From assembly GCA_905213155.1 (NCBI GenBank), contig CAJMHI010000046.1, positions 1-14,376 of the forward strand: a stretch of 14,376 nt of DNA, in the 5' to 3' direction. This stretch comes from an uncultured Acidaminococcus sp. (lineage in GTDB: Bacteria > Bacillota > Negativicutes > Acidaminococcales > Acidaminococcaceae). Each line of letters opens with the position of its first letter. Positions within the stretch are counted from its first letter, which is position 1. The position numbers were made by a program, and so were the translations under genes. The notes beneath the pieces were generated by a model that saw only the letters and a list, made by a program, of their open reading frames with translations, did not search any database and was not told the origin of the DNA. Of this stretch, positions 1 through 6,661 are shown in pieces.

Positions 1-52
1 CCGGGCGGCCTAGGGACTTTCACCCATTAGAGTGCGCCCATGCCGGGCTCAC
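1..52 (-). mobile_element. 5' end of a group IIC (bacterial class C) self-splicing intron, cut by the window edge
   Basis: Read on the minus strand from base 52, the sequence begins GTGAGCCCGGCATGGGCGCA and continues with a TGGGTGAAAGTCCC segment. From memory, this closely matches the 5' end and start of domain I of the well-studied Oceanobacillus iheyensis group IIC intron, which begins GUGUGCCCGGCAUGGGUGCA and has a GGGUGAGAGUCCC segment. Class C introns insert immediately after Rho-independent terminators. Here the putative first intron base lies one base past the U-run of the hairpin at 54-102, exactly the expected arrangement. Only the first 52 bases are in the window, so the reverse transcriptase ORF, domains V-VI and the 3' splice site are not visible, and it may be intact or a fragment. 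Confidence 0.8.
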
Positions 53-53
53 C

Positions 54-102
54 AAAAAATCCGGTATGCACATGCTAACACATGTCCATACCGGATTTTT
101 TT
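54..102 (-). terminator. Rho-independent terminator of the secreted protein gene; intron insertion site
   Basis: A perfect 15-bp inverted repeat pairs 54-68 with 87-101. A second inner stem (ACATG at 70-74 with CATGT at 81-85) makes a two-tier hairpin. On the minus strand it ends in a run of six Ts followed directly by the intron. The A/T runs on both sides make it potentially bidirectional. It lies 24 bases beyond the stop codon of the gene at 126-599. Confidence 0.85.
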
Positions 103-125
103 AGGTTATACAACTAGTTTTGAAA

Positions 126-599
126 TTACTTTCCCCAGTCAATCATATGATCGATGAAGCTGTCAATGCGATCCTGGTGTTTTTCTGCCGGGGTCTTTTC
201 CCGTTTGCTGTCTTTATGATCCTTGTCGTCATCCCAATCGCCGCAATACTCCGGCCCTCTGCCACATGGCCAGGAGCCTTGGTACCGGTCTCTCCGATGG
301 GGATAGGGACGCATGCGGTCGTGATGGTAAAAATCATCTTTATTATAGGCGTACACTGCTTCGTTAAATTTATGAATGGCACTATCCTGCTTGTCCCGTA
401 GCCGGGCAATTTCTTCTTCCAGTTTCCGGACATAGCTTTCCAGGTCGCTGCGATAGGCTGCCATTTCCTCATAGGTAGCCATCGCCGGATTCAGCGGTTC
501 ATGGCTGCTGGAAAAATTATCCTGTGCCGCACTGGCGGAAAGCGGTGCCAGCGCCAAAGAAGCCATAATGGGTAATAATAGTATTTTTTTGTGCATCAT
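126..599 (-). CDS. Small secreted coiled-coil protein of unknown function
   Basis: This is a 157-residue protein. Residues 1-24 form a signal peptide (two lysines, a Leu/Ala core and a cleavage site after SASA), so it should be exported to the periplasm or outer envelope. Residues about 40-90 are a charged helix with coiled-coil spacing (ESYVRKLEEEIARLRDKQ). The last third, from about 90, is very hydrophilic, rich in His, Asp, Arg and Lys (DDFYHHDR, DWDDDKDHKD), and holds two cysteines (PCG and YCG) that could pair or bind metal. I do not recognise the family. The start at 599 is supported by AGAGGAG seven bases upstream; a second ATG follows immediately. It has its own promoter (650-678) and terminator (54-102), so it is monocistronic. 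A metal-binding role is only a guess from composition. Confidence 0.75.
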   Translation of the reverse strand: MMHKKILLLPIMASLALAPLSASAAQDNFSSSHEPLNPAMATYEEMAAYRSDLESYVRKLEEEIARLRDKQDSAIHKFNEAVYAYNKDDFYHHDRMRPYPHRRDRYQGSWPCGRGPEYCGDWDDDKDHKDSKREKTPAEKHQDRIDSFIDHMIDWGK

Positions 600-631
600 C
601 TAGTTTCTCCTCTTACTGTTTTTCAATTAAT

Positions 632-648
632 AACAGATATTATTTGTT
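632..648. promoter_or_regulatory. Near-perfect 17-bp palindrome at the transcription start of the secreted protein gene
   Basis: The plus strand reads AACAGATATTATTTGTT, of the form AACAnATA-n-TATnTGTT, symmetric except for one mismatched pair and the centre base. It begins two bases after the -10 box at 650-655, covering the expected start site, which suits a repressor. No regulator is identified. Confidence 0.4.
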
Positions 649-649
649 T

Positions 650-678
650 ATTATAACAGAAGAAACGTGGCCTGTAAA
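650..678 (-). promoter_or_regulatory. Sigma-A-type promoter for the secreted protein gene
   Basis: On the minus strand, TTTACA (678-673) and TATAAT (655-650) are separated by exactly 17 bases. The promoter lies just past the YeiH-family stop codon at 683-685, with no hairpin terminator between, so some read-through from that gene is possible. Confidence 0.75.
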
Positions 679-682
679 GTAT

Positions 683-1720
683 TTACCAAAGTCCCATCCC
701 ATGCTGCAGCAAAAGGCTGACACCGGTGATCCCGGCCCAGCATACCGCCCCCAAAGCAAGGGGTTTGCCGCCGCTGCGGATCAGTTGCACCACGTTGCTG
801 TTTAGGCCGATGGCGCTCATGGCCATGATGATAAAGAACTTGCTGAGGCCTTTTAACGGGCCAAAGACACTGGAAGAAACGCCCATGGATACGGTTACCG
901 TGGTCAGGATGGACGCCAGCACAAAGAACAGAATAAAGAGAGGAAAAGCACGCTTTAAGCTAAAGCCCCCTGCCTGGTTTTCACTGCCCTGGGCCTTTTG
1001 GGCATGCAAATAAGCTAATACCAATGTAATGGGGATAATGGCCAGCGTCCTGGTCAGCTTTACCGTTACTGCTTTATCCAGGGTCTGTGTGCCCAGGTTC
1101 CACATGCCGTCCCAAGTAGCCGCAGCTGCCGTCACGGAGGAGGTATCATTTACCGCCGTCCCGGCAAAAATCCCAAAGGCGTCCCCATTCACTGTGGAAA
1201 ATCCGACCATCTGTCCAAACATGGGGAAGAAAATGGCAGCCAGTACGTTAAAGAAGAAAATTACAGAAATGGCCTGGGCCACTTCATCATCCTTTGCCCC
1301 AATAACCGGTGCCGTAGCTGCAATAGCGGATCCGCCGCAAATGGAAGACCCTACCCCTACAAGGGTGGAAATCGGTCCGGGGATATTCATGGCCTTGTGC
1401 ATAAGGTATGCCAGTATCAAAGACGTAGAGATGGTGCAAACAATAATAGGCAGAGACTGCCGCCCTGTTTCCAGTACTACATGAAGATCCATCCCAAAGC
1501 CCAGCAGCACTACAGCTGCCTGCAAAATATACTTAGAGGTAAAGGCAATGCCCGCCTTGGCCTTTCCCTTATTAGTCCAGAACAAAGCCAGCACCATGCC
1601 CAGAAGGATACCAATCACGGCCCCGCCTACCACCGGGAATGCTTTCCCCAGAAAATGGGATGGTACTGCGATAGAAAAACAAACCAAGATCCCTATGCCA
1701 TTTTTTTCCAAAAAGTTCAT
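683..1720 (-). CDS. YeiH/UPF0324-family inner membrane protein, putative sulfate exporter
   Basis: This is a polytopic membrane protein of 345 residues with about ten hydrophobic segments, the usual length for the YeiH (UPF0324, 'putative sulfate exporter') family. The family hallmark is visible at residues about 121-140: VGVGSSICGGSAIAATAPVI, a Gly/Ser/Ala-rich membrane motif. The substrate is not established; the sulfate label comes from family naming, not from anything seen here. I chose the ATG at 1720 because AGGAGG lies nine bases upstream. An in-frame TTG at 1726 would be only three bases from that site. The gene is divergent from the metal-binding lipoprotein at 1913, and I could not identify a convincing promoter for it in 1721-1830. 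Confidence 0.85.
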   Translation of the reverse strand: MNFLEKNGIGILVCFSIAVPSHFLGKAFPVVGGAVIGILLGMVLALFWTNKGKAKAGIAFTSKYILQAAVVLLGFGMDLHVVLETGRQSLPIIVCTISTSLILAYLMHKAMNIPGPISTLVGVGSSICGGSAIAATAPVIGAKDDEVAQAISVIFFFNVLAAIFFPMFGQMVGFSTVNGDAFGIFAGTAVNDTSSVTAAAATWDGMWNLGTQTLDKAVTVKLTRTLAIIPITLVLAYLHAQKAQGSENQAGGFSLKRAFPLFILFFVLASILTTVTVSMGVSSSVFGPLKGLSKFFIIMAMSAIGLNSNVVQLIRSGGKPLALGAVCWAGITGVSLLLQHGMGLW

Positions 1721-1822
1721 AAACAATTTCCTCCTTGCCTGTATCGTTTTGTTCTACCAACACTGGCGTGTATACAACATCGTATCCAATAGTACAGCAA
1801 ATAATTCAAAAAAACAAGGGAT

Positions 1823-1851
1823 TTGACAGAACTAACCGACTGTGCTAAGGT
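1823..1851 (+). promoter_or_regulatory. Promoter of the metal-binding lipoprotein gene
   Basis: TTGACA (1823-1828) is followed after 17 bases by TAAGGT (1846-1851), preceded by TG one base before it, an extended -10 arrangement. The -10 hexamer is weak, but the perfect -35 and the TGn motif compensate. The start site would be near 1858. Confidence 0.55.
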
Positions 1852-1869
1852 ATGTATTGCAAAACGCAG

Positions 1870-1886
1870 ATGCAAATAGTTTGCAT
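1870..1886. promoter_or_regulatory. Perfect palindrome, candidate metal-responsive operator
   Basis: ATGCAAA-TAG-TTTGCAT is a perfect 7-3-7 inverted repeat, 18 bases downstream of the -10 box, inside the leader of the metal-binding lipoprotein gene and ahead of its ribosome binding site (GGAGG, 1901-1905). The position suits repression by a Fur/Zur-type or similar metal sensor, as expected for a zinc or manganese uptake gene. Which regulator binds is not shown. Confidence 0.5.
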
Positions 1887-1912
1887 TTAATTGATTATAT
1901 GGAGGCGATCTT

Positions 1913-2821
1913 GTGAAAAAGTTCATAGTATGTTGTGTCGCTCTGTTGTCCCTCGGCCTGGTCAGCGGCTGCGGCAGCTCCAGCACTCCGTCAGAAGCAC
2001 CGGCGCACAAAACCAAAGTGGCCGTCAGCTTTGATGCCATGAAAGAATTGGTACAAGCCGTAGGCGGGGACAAAGTGGAAATCACCAGTATCATCCCGGA
2101 TGGGACGGAACCCCATGAATTCGAGCCCACGCCCCAGCAGATGAAAATCCTGCACAGCACGGATGTATTCGTAAAACAAGGACTGGGTATGGAACCCTGG
2201 GCCGAGGCCATGGAAAAAGCAGCGGACAATGCCAAACTGACCGTCATCAATGCTTCTAAAGATGTGCCGGCTATTGCCAATACGGATGAAGATGAAATCA
2301 AGGAACATGGGCAATATGACCCGCATGCCTGGCTGAGCCTTTCCTGTGCCCAGATCGAAGTCAAAAATATTGCTGCTGGCCTTGCTAAAGCCGACCCGGC
2401 TAATGCTGCTTACTACCAAAAGAACGCAGAAGCCTACAATGGCAAACTCCAGGAACTTTTGACAGAGTACCAAAACAAGTTTAAGGGCATCTCCAAGAAA
2501 GAGTTTGTCACCGGTCATGCCGCTTTTGCCTATCTGTGCCGTGACTTTGGATTGGAGCAAAACAGCGTGGAATCCGTTTTTGCTTCCGGCCAGCCCTCTG
2601 CCAAACAAATGGCCGACCTGGTGGACTTTTGCCGCAAGCATAATGTAAAAACCGTCTTTGTAGAAGAAATGGTCAGCCCCAAAACGTCTGAGACCCTGGC
2701 CAAGGAAGTGGGTGCCAGTGTAAAAGAAATTCATACCTTAGAAAGCAGTGAAGGCGGCGCCACCTATCTGGACCGTATGAAAGAAAACCTGCAGATGATC
2801 TACGACAGCCTGAAAGCCTGA
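1913..2821 (+). CDS. Zinc/manganese-type ABC transporter substrate-binding lipoprotein (ZnuA/AdcA-like, cluster A-I)
   Basis: This 302-residue protein starts at a GTG with GGAGG seven bases upstream. The lipobox LVSGC places the lipidated cysteine at residue 20, so the mature protein is anchored at the cytoplasmic membrane facing the periplasm. The cluster A-I metal site is recognisable: His68 in GTEPHEFEP, His138 in DPHAW, His202 in TGHAAFAYL and the Glu pair at 251-252 in VFVEEMVSP. Between the first two histidines there is a short acidic loop (125-136) rather than the long His-rich loop of classical ZnuA. The protein would capture Zn2+ or Mn2+ for an ABC importer, but no permease or ATPase gene is next to it, so it is an orphan here. 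It is monocistronic, with its own terminator at 2831-2871. Zinc is likelier than manganese given three His and one acidic ligand, but the sequence does not settle it. Confidence 0.9.
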   Translation: MKKFIVCCVALLSLGLVSGCGSSSTPSEAPAHKTKVAVSFDAMKELVQAVGGDKVEITSIIPDGTEPHEFEPTPQQMKILHSTDVFVKQGLGMEPWAEAMEKAADNAKLTVINASKDVPAIANTDEDEIKEHGQYDPHAWLSLSCAQIEVKNIAAGLAKADPANAAYYQKNAEAYNGKLQELLTEYQNKFKGISKKEFVTGHAAFAYLCRDFGLEQNSVESVFASGQPSAKQMADLVDFCRKHNVKTVFVEEMVSPKTSETLAKEVGASVKEIHTLESSEGGATYLDRMKENLQMIYDSLKA

Positions 2822-2830
2822 CACTCCCAT

Positions 2831-2871
2831 AAAAAACACCTCGGAACCCAATGAGTTCCGAGGTGTTTTTT
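2831..2871 (+). terminator. Rho-independent terminator after the metal-binding lipoprotein gene
   Basis: A perfect 17-bp stem pairs 2831-2847 with 2855-2871 around a 7-base loop. The 3' arm ends in TTTTTT and the 5' arm begins AAAAAA, so it can serve both the plus-strand lipoprotein gene and the converging rubrerythrin gene. Confidence 0.92.
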
Positions 2872-2897
2872 GAGGTTTTCGTATGGTTTTAGGAGGG

Positions 2898-3449
2898 TTA
2901 TTTTTCACCGAAATATCTAGCTAGCAGGCCATCGAAAGCACGGCCATGACGAGCTTCGTCCTTAGCCATTTCGTGTACGGTGTCATGGATGGCATCGTAG
3001 CCCAGTTTCTTGGCCAGGGTTGCAATCTCTTTCTTGCCAGCGCAAGCGCCCTGTTCAGCAGCGGCACGCAGTTCCAGGTTTTTCTTGGTGCTGTCGGTAA
3101 CCACTTCGCCCAGCAGTTCCGCAAATTTGCTGGCATGTTCTGCTTCTTCAAAAGCAAACCGTTTGTAGGCTTCCGCAATTTCCGGATAGCCTTCCCGGTC
3201 TGCTACTCGGCTCATAGCCAGGTACATCCCTACTTCAGAGCATTCGCCAGTGAAGTTTTGACGCAGGCCTTCCAGGACTCTTTCATCTACGCCCTTAGCG
3301 ACGCCTACCACATGCTCATCAGCGTATTCTTTTACGCCTTCCTTCAGTTCATCAAATTGCTCTTTCGGAGCGCCGCACTGTGGGCACTTTTCCGGAGCTT
3401 CTTCGCCTTCATACACATAACCACAAACTCTGCAGATAAATTTTTTCAT
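2898..3449 (-). CDS. Reverse-order rubrerythrin (rubredoxin domain first), peroxide-scavenging
   Basis: This 183-residue cytoplasmic protein would reduce hydrogen peroxide (and possibly oxygen) using electrons from NAD(P)H via a reductase or rubredoxin, protecting an anaerobe. An N-terminal rubredoxin-type iron site has CRVCG (Cys6, Cys9) and CPQCGAP (Cys22, Cys25). It is followed by a ferritin-like four-helix di-iron domain with EEAEH and DEARH ligand motifs. Classical rubrerythrin has the opposite order; this arrangement is that of the 'reverse rubrerythrins' of clostridia. I chose the ATG at 3449, eight bases after AGGAGG. An ATG at 3452 and a TTG at 3455 are in frame but sit closer to the ribosome binding site. 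The gene is monocistronic, with a strong promoter and a Fur/PerR-like box in its leader, fitting peroxide or metal control. Confidence 0.92.
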   Translation of the reverse strand: MKKFICRVCGYVYEGEEAPEKCPQCGAPKEQFDELKEGVKEYADEHVVGVAKGVDERVLEGLRQNFTGECSEVGMYLAMSRVADREGYPEIAEAYKRFAFEEAEHASKFAELLGEVVTDSTKKNLELRAAAEQGACAGKKEIATLAKKLGYDAIHDTVHEMAKDEARHGRAFDGLLARYFGEK

Positions 3450-3513
3450 CATCAATTCCTCCTCTTGAATTTACCTTTTTCCTTCTGCGCAATTTCGAAG
3501 GAAAAATCTTAGT

Positions 3514-3528
3514 TGATAATTATTATTG
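3514..3528. promoter_or_regulatory. Fur/PerR-type box in the rubrerythrin leader
   Basis: TGATAAT-T-ATTATTG resembles the 7-1-7 Fur-family consensus TGATAAT-n-ATTATCA, with 12 of 14 arm bases matching. It lies about 13-27 bases downstream of the predicted start site at about 3541, where a repressor would block transcription. PerR is the natural candidate for a peroxide-scavenging gene, but no regulator gene is in view. Confidence 0.55.
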
Positions 3529-3547
3529 TTTATCTCTTACAGTTGTT

Positions 3548-3575
3548 ATTATAGCAGGTTTATACAGAAATGCAA
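3548..3575 (-). promoter_or_regulatory. Promoter of the rubrerythrin gene
   Basis: On the minus strand TTGCAT (3575-3570), 16 bases of spacer, then a perfect TATAAT (3553-3548). The leader to the ATG at 3449 is about 90 bases and holds the Fur/PerR-like box. Confidence 0.7.
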
Positions 3576-3620
3576 GCCTTTTTTAAGAATTATTTTTAAT
3601 TAGGAACGCCTAATTTGAAA

Positions 3621-3660
3621 TATAGGAAAACGGCGCCTTTGCGGGCGCCGTTTTCCTATA
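3621..3660 (-). terminator. Hairpin terminator of argC
   Basis: A perfect 17-bp stem pairs 3621-3637 with 3644-3660 around a 6-base loop, with GC-rich GGCGCC next to the loop and A/T-rich outer arms (CGTTTTCC on the 3' side). It lies 22 bases past the argC stop codon and separates argC from the downstream rubrerythrin promoter. There is no long U-run, so termination relies on the T4 within the stem. Confidence 0.7.
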
Positions 3661-3681
3661 AAGTTAGTCTGCCTTATTGCA

Positions 3682-4605
3682 TCATAGGTCAAGTCCTGTC
3701 ACAAGATCCAGTCCCAGTGCCAAATTCATATTCTCAATGGCCGCTCCGCTGGCTCCTTTACCCAAATTATCAAACTGGGCAGAAACAGTAAAGCGTTCCG
3801 CATTGCCGCATACATAAATGCGCAAGGAATCTTTGCCAGATAAGGTATTAGAGCCAAGCATTTTAGGCTGCTCGTCGCTTTCCATCACCCGAATAAAAGG
3901 CTGAACACCGTAAAAATCCACAAAAAGCTTGCGAATCGCTGCAAGGGATAATCGGGACGTATTTTCAAATCCGGCTGTTACCAGCATTCCGGCATAATAA
4001 GGTGCTACGATGGGTAAAAAGACCGGTATCTTTTCCAGCCCAGCGTATTTCACGATTTCCGGCAGGTGCTTATGCTGCTGGGTGGTTGCATAAATCCGTG
4101 GCGCATCCAGCTCCGCATCGTGCAGATGCTCGTATTCATTAATCATTTTTTTGCCACCGCCGGAATAGCCTGTGAGGCTGGTTAGGCTGTACTGGCCATC
4201 TTTTGGGATAATCCCATTTCGCACCAATGGTGCCAGCACAGCAATAGAGCCCGTCGCATGGCAGCCGGGGTTGGCAATGCGATTGCTGGTTTGCACCTTA
4301 TGGAGATAATCCGCCCCCAGTTCCGGAAACCCGTAGGCCCAGTTGGGATCGCAGCGAAAGGCAGTAGACGTATCAATGATTTTTGTGTCGCAGTCTTTGG
4401 CCGCTTCGGCGATCTCCCGGGACGCCGCATCGGGCAGGCACAAAAAGGCCACATCCGCCTGGTCAATCTTTTCCAGACGGGCCGCTACGTCCTTGCGTTT
4501 ACTTTCGCTGATTGTCAAAAGCTCTATATCTTCCCGCTGTTTCAGCCGTCCAGCCAGCCGCAGCCCGGTGGTTCCTTCTCCGCCATCAATAAACACTTTG
4601 ACCAT
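3682..4605 (-). CDS. argC: N-acetyl-gamma-glutamyl-phosphate reductase, type 2 ArgC
   Basis: This 307-residue cytoplasmic enzyme would reduce N-acetyl-gamma-glutamyl phosphate to N-acetylglutamate semialdehyde with NADPH, the third step of arginine biosynthesis. The NADP-binding start has a GGEGTTG loop (residues 8-14). The catalytic cysteine is Cys115 in NPGCHATG, and the conserved histidine motif QHKHLPEI is at 177-184. The length and the GGEGTTG start fit the shorter type-2 ArgC (about 310 residues), not the 340-350-residue type 1. The start ATG at 4605 has GAGGG eight bases upstream. No other arg gene is adjacent, so it is expressed alone from an extended -10 promoter at 4646-4654. ARG-box control cannot be judged. 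Confidence 0.93.
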   Translation of the reverse strand: MVKVFIDGGEGTTGLRLAGRLKQREDIELLTISESKRKDVAARLEKIDQADVAFLCLPDAASREIAEAAKDCDTKIIDTSTAFRCDPNWAYGFPELGADYLHKVQTSNRIANPGCHATGSIAVLAPLVRNGIIPKDGQYSLTSLTGYSGGGKKMINEYEHLHDAELDAPRIYATTQQHKHLPEIVKYAGLEKIPVFLPIVAPYYAGMLVTAGFENTSRLSLAAIRKLFVDFYGVQPFIRVMESDEQPKMLGSNTLSGKDSLRIYVCGNAERFTVSAQFDNLGKGASGAAIENMNLALGLDLVTGLDL

Positions 4606-4645
4606 ATGGGCATCCCTCGTTTCTCGTACTTTTTTGAGCAGGTTT

Positions 4646-4654
4646 ATTATAGCA
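4646..4654 (-). promoter_or_regulatory. Extended -10 promoter of argC
   Basis: The minus strand reads TGCTATAAT, a perfect -10 box (4651-4646) with the TGn extension. The -35 region falls in the T-run of the preceding ATPase terminator and is poor, as is common for extended -10 promoters. Confidence 0.6.
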
Positions 4655-4666
4655 TACTGACGAAAA

Positions 4667-4704
4667 AAATAAAGGCATAACCATACAAAATTACGCCTTT
4701 ATTT
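4667..4704 (-). terminator. Rho-independent terminator of the metal-efflux operon
   Basis: On the minus strand AAATAAAGGC (4704-4695) pairs with GCCTTTATTT (4676-4667). The stem extends inward by GTAA/TTAT with one G-U pair, for 14 bp in total, and is followed by TTTT. It lies 26 bases past the ATPase stop codon. Its 3' arm overlaps a competing inverted repeat (4674-4717). Confidence 0.75.
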
Positions 4705-4717
4705 GCATGGTTATGCC
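4674..4717. repeat. Inverted repeat overlapping the ATPase terminator, competing hairpin
   Basis: GGCATAACCAT (4674-4684) and ATGGTTATGCC (4707-4717) are perfect 11-bp complements 22 bases apart. Bases 4674-4676 belong to both this pairing and the terminator stem, and the loop of one encloses an arm of the other. The two structures are therefore mutually exclusive in RNA, as in an anti-terminator/terminator pair. Confidence 0.6.
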
Positions 4718-4729
4718 ACTTTTATGCGT

Positions 4730-6640
4730 CTACGCTTTTTCCACGAACAAGCAACGCATCGCATTCATTACCGCAAGAATTAATACCCCTGTATCAGCAA
4801 AAATGGCAAACCACAGGTTGATCATCCCGAAAGCGCCTAAGACCAAGCTCACGCCCTTAATCCCGATAGCAAAGATGATGTTCTGGTAGACGATGCGGAT
4901 ACATTTCCGGGCAATGCGGATGGCCTTGCTGACTTTCAAGGGATCATCATCCATCAATACCACGTCCGCCGCTTCAATGGCCGCATCGCTGCCCAAGGCC
5001 CCCATAGCAATCCCGATATCCGCCAAAGATAGTACTGGGGCGTCGTTAATCCCATCGCCTACAAAGGCTACCTTATCACGCTGATCTTTCTCCCGCAGCA
5101 GGGTTTCCACCTTCTCCACCTTGCCTTCCGGCAAAAGCTCGCTGTACACTTGTCGGATGCCCAACTGGGCAGCTACGGCCTCGGCTGTCTTTTTGGCATC
5201 ACCGGTAAGCATAATCACCTGCTTTACGCCCGCTTTATAGAGAGCCTTCACAGCTTCTTTTGCATGGGGTTTAATCCGGTCCGAAATGAGAATATGGCCG
5301 GCGTAGGCTCCGTCTATAGCCATATGAACCAGTGTCCCCACCATATGGCAGGGAATCGCCTGAATGCCCATAGACTCCATCAATTTGCTGTTGCCTGCAG
5401 CCACGGTATGACCATCTACTTTGGCCACAACACCCTTGCCGCTGTATTCCTGAATTTCCCCCACCCGGGAACGATCCAGCAGTTTGCCGCTGGCTTCCTG
5501 CAAGGATTTGCTGATGGGGTGGCTGGAAGCGCTTTCTGCCAGCGCCGCAATTTCCAGCAGCGTTTTTTTCTCAATTGTATGGTGGTGAATCCCTGCCACC
5601 TGAAATACGCCCTGGGTCAGCGTCCCGGTTTTGTCCATCACCACATAGGCGGTATGCGCCAGGGTTTCCATATAATTGGAGCCCTTGATCAAAATCCCCG
5701 TCCGGCTGGCTCCGCCAATCCCCGCAAAAAAGCTAAGAGGAATGGATAACACCAGCGCGCAGGGGCAACTTACCACCAAAAAGAGCAGGCCACGGTAGAG
5801 CCACTGTCCCCACAAGGGCGCCAGCCCCCACACTCCCATCCGTACAAGGGGCGGCACAAGAAAGAGCAGCAAAGCACTGCCGCAAACCGCCGGCGTATAG
5901 TAGCGGGCAAATTTGGAAATAAAGACTTCGCTTTTAGCCTTTCGGCTACTGGCATCCTCCACCAGTTCCAAAATCTTACTGACGGTGGATTCCCCAAATT
6001 CCTTGGTGGTGCGAATAGTAAGAAGTCCGCTGCGGTTAATGCAGCCGCTAATGACTTCATCCCCCTCCCCCACCTCCCGGGGCAGACTTTCCCCCGTTAG
6101 AGCTGCCGTATCAAGAGTGGAATGCCCTTGTAGCACAACGCCGTCAATAGGCACCTTTTCCCCGGGCTGCACGATAATTTCCGTGCCTATCGCCACCTCA
6201 TCCGGATCCACCTTTACCAGTTTCCCATCCTGCTGCACATTGGCATAGTCCGGGCGGATATCCATCAGTTCGCTGATGTTGCGGCGGCTTTTGTCTACTG
6301 CATAATCCTCAAACAGTTCTCCTACCTGATAAAAGAGCATGACAGCCACAGCCTCGGCATAGTCCGCATTGCGATAAACTCCCAGGCCAAAGGCTCCGGC
6401 ACTGGCTACAGCCATAAGGAAATTCTCGTCCAGCACACGCCCTTCCCGGATATTTTTCACTGCCTTTCCCAAAATATCATAGGCGATAATAAGGTAAGCA
6501 ATGAGGTACGGGATAAGGTGGATACCCCGCTCCATCATGCTGGCTGTGTCCCCGCTGAAATGCTCCGGCATAAAGCTGGCAGCAATCACAAGCAGGGCAG
6601 AAAGGGCAATCCGTGCCACTATCTTCTTGTTGGCATCCAT
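4730..6640 (-). CDS. Heavy-metal-translocating P-type ATPase (P1B-2, Zn2+/Cd2+/Pb2+ efflux type), lacking its own metal-binding N-domain
   Basis: This 636-residue inner-membrane pump exports toxic or excess metal using ATP. Visible motifs, numbered from the chosen start, are TGES at about 182-185 (actuator), the ion-site CPC at 292-294, the phosphorylated Asp336 in DKTGTLT, the class-specific His-Pro at 374-375, TGD at 479-481 and the hinge GDGIND at 528-533. In the last two membrane helices, Lys595 (GIKG) and Asp616 (FADTG) match the residues that define the Zn/Cd/Pb class. The start at 6640 is preferred because GGGAGGG lies seven bases upstream. An in-frame ATG at 6661, abutting the stop of the upstream gene, lacks a ribosome binding site. 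The usual N-terminal ferredoxin-like metal domain is absent and is encoded separately just upstream. Expression is likely from the promoter at 6933-6961 under the divergent ArsR-type regulator. Confidence 0.93.
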   Translation of the reverse strand: MDANKKIVARIALSALLVIAASFMPEHFSGDTASMMERGIHLIPYLIAYLIIAYDILGKAVKNIREGRVLDENFLMAVASAGAFGLGVYRNADYAEAVAVMLFYQVGELFEDYAVDKSRRNISELMDIRPDYANVQQDGKLVKVDPDEVAIGTEIIVQPGEKVPIDGVVLQGHSTLDTAALTGESLPREVGEGDEVISGCINRSGLLTIRTTKEFGESTVSKILELVEDASSRKAKSEVFISKFARYYTPAVCGSALLLFLVPPLVRMGVWGLAPLWGQWLYRGLLFLVVSCPCALVLSIPLSFFAGIGGASRTGILIKGSNYMETLAHTAYVVMDKTGTLTQGVFQVAGIHHHTIEKKTLLEIAALAESASSHPISKSLQEASGKLLDRSRVGEIQEYSGKGVVAKVDGHTVAAGNSKLMESMGIQAIPCHMVGTLVHMAIDGAYAGHILISDRIKPHAKEAVKALYKAGVKQVIMLTGDAKKTAEAVAAQLGIRQVYSELLPEGKVEKVETLLREKDQRDKVAFVGDGINDAPVLSLADIGIAMGALGSDAAIEAADVVLMDDDPLKVSKAIRIARKCIRIVYQNIIFAIGIKGVSLVLGAFGMINLWFAIFADTGVLILAVMNAMRCLFVEKA

Positions 6641-6661
6641 GGTAATTCCCTCCCGGGTCAT

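Noticed and set aside
1721..1822. Promoter for the YeiH-family gene
   Set aside because: Several A/T-rich hexamers are present, but no -35/-10 pair has acceptable spacing, so none is listed.
1991..2734. A 247-codon minus-strand frame opposite the metal-binding lipoprotein gene
   Set aside because: The plus-strand gene is a clear family member with lipobox and metal ligands. The opposite frame has no domain and no ribosome binding site.
4606..4645. Riboswitch or attenuator in the argC leader
   Set aside because: The leader is only about 35 bases and has no leader peptide or aptamer-like structure.
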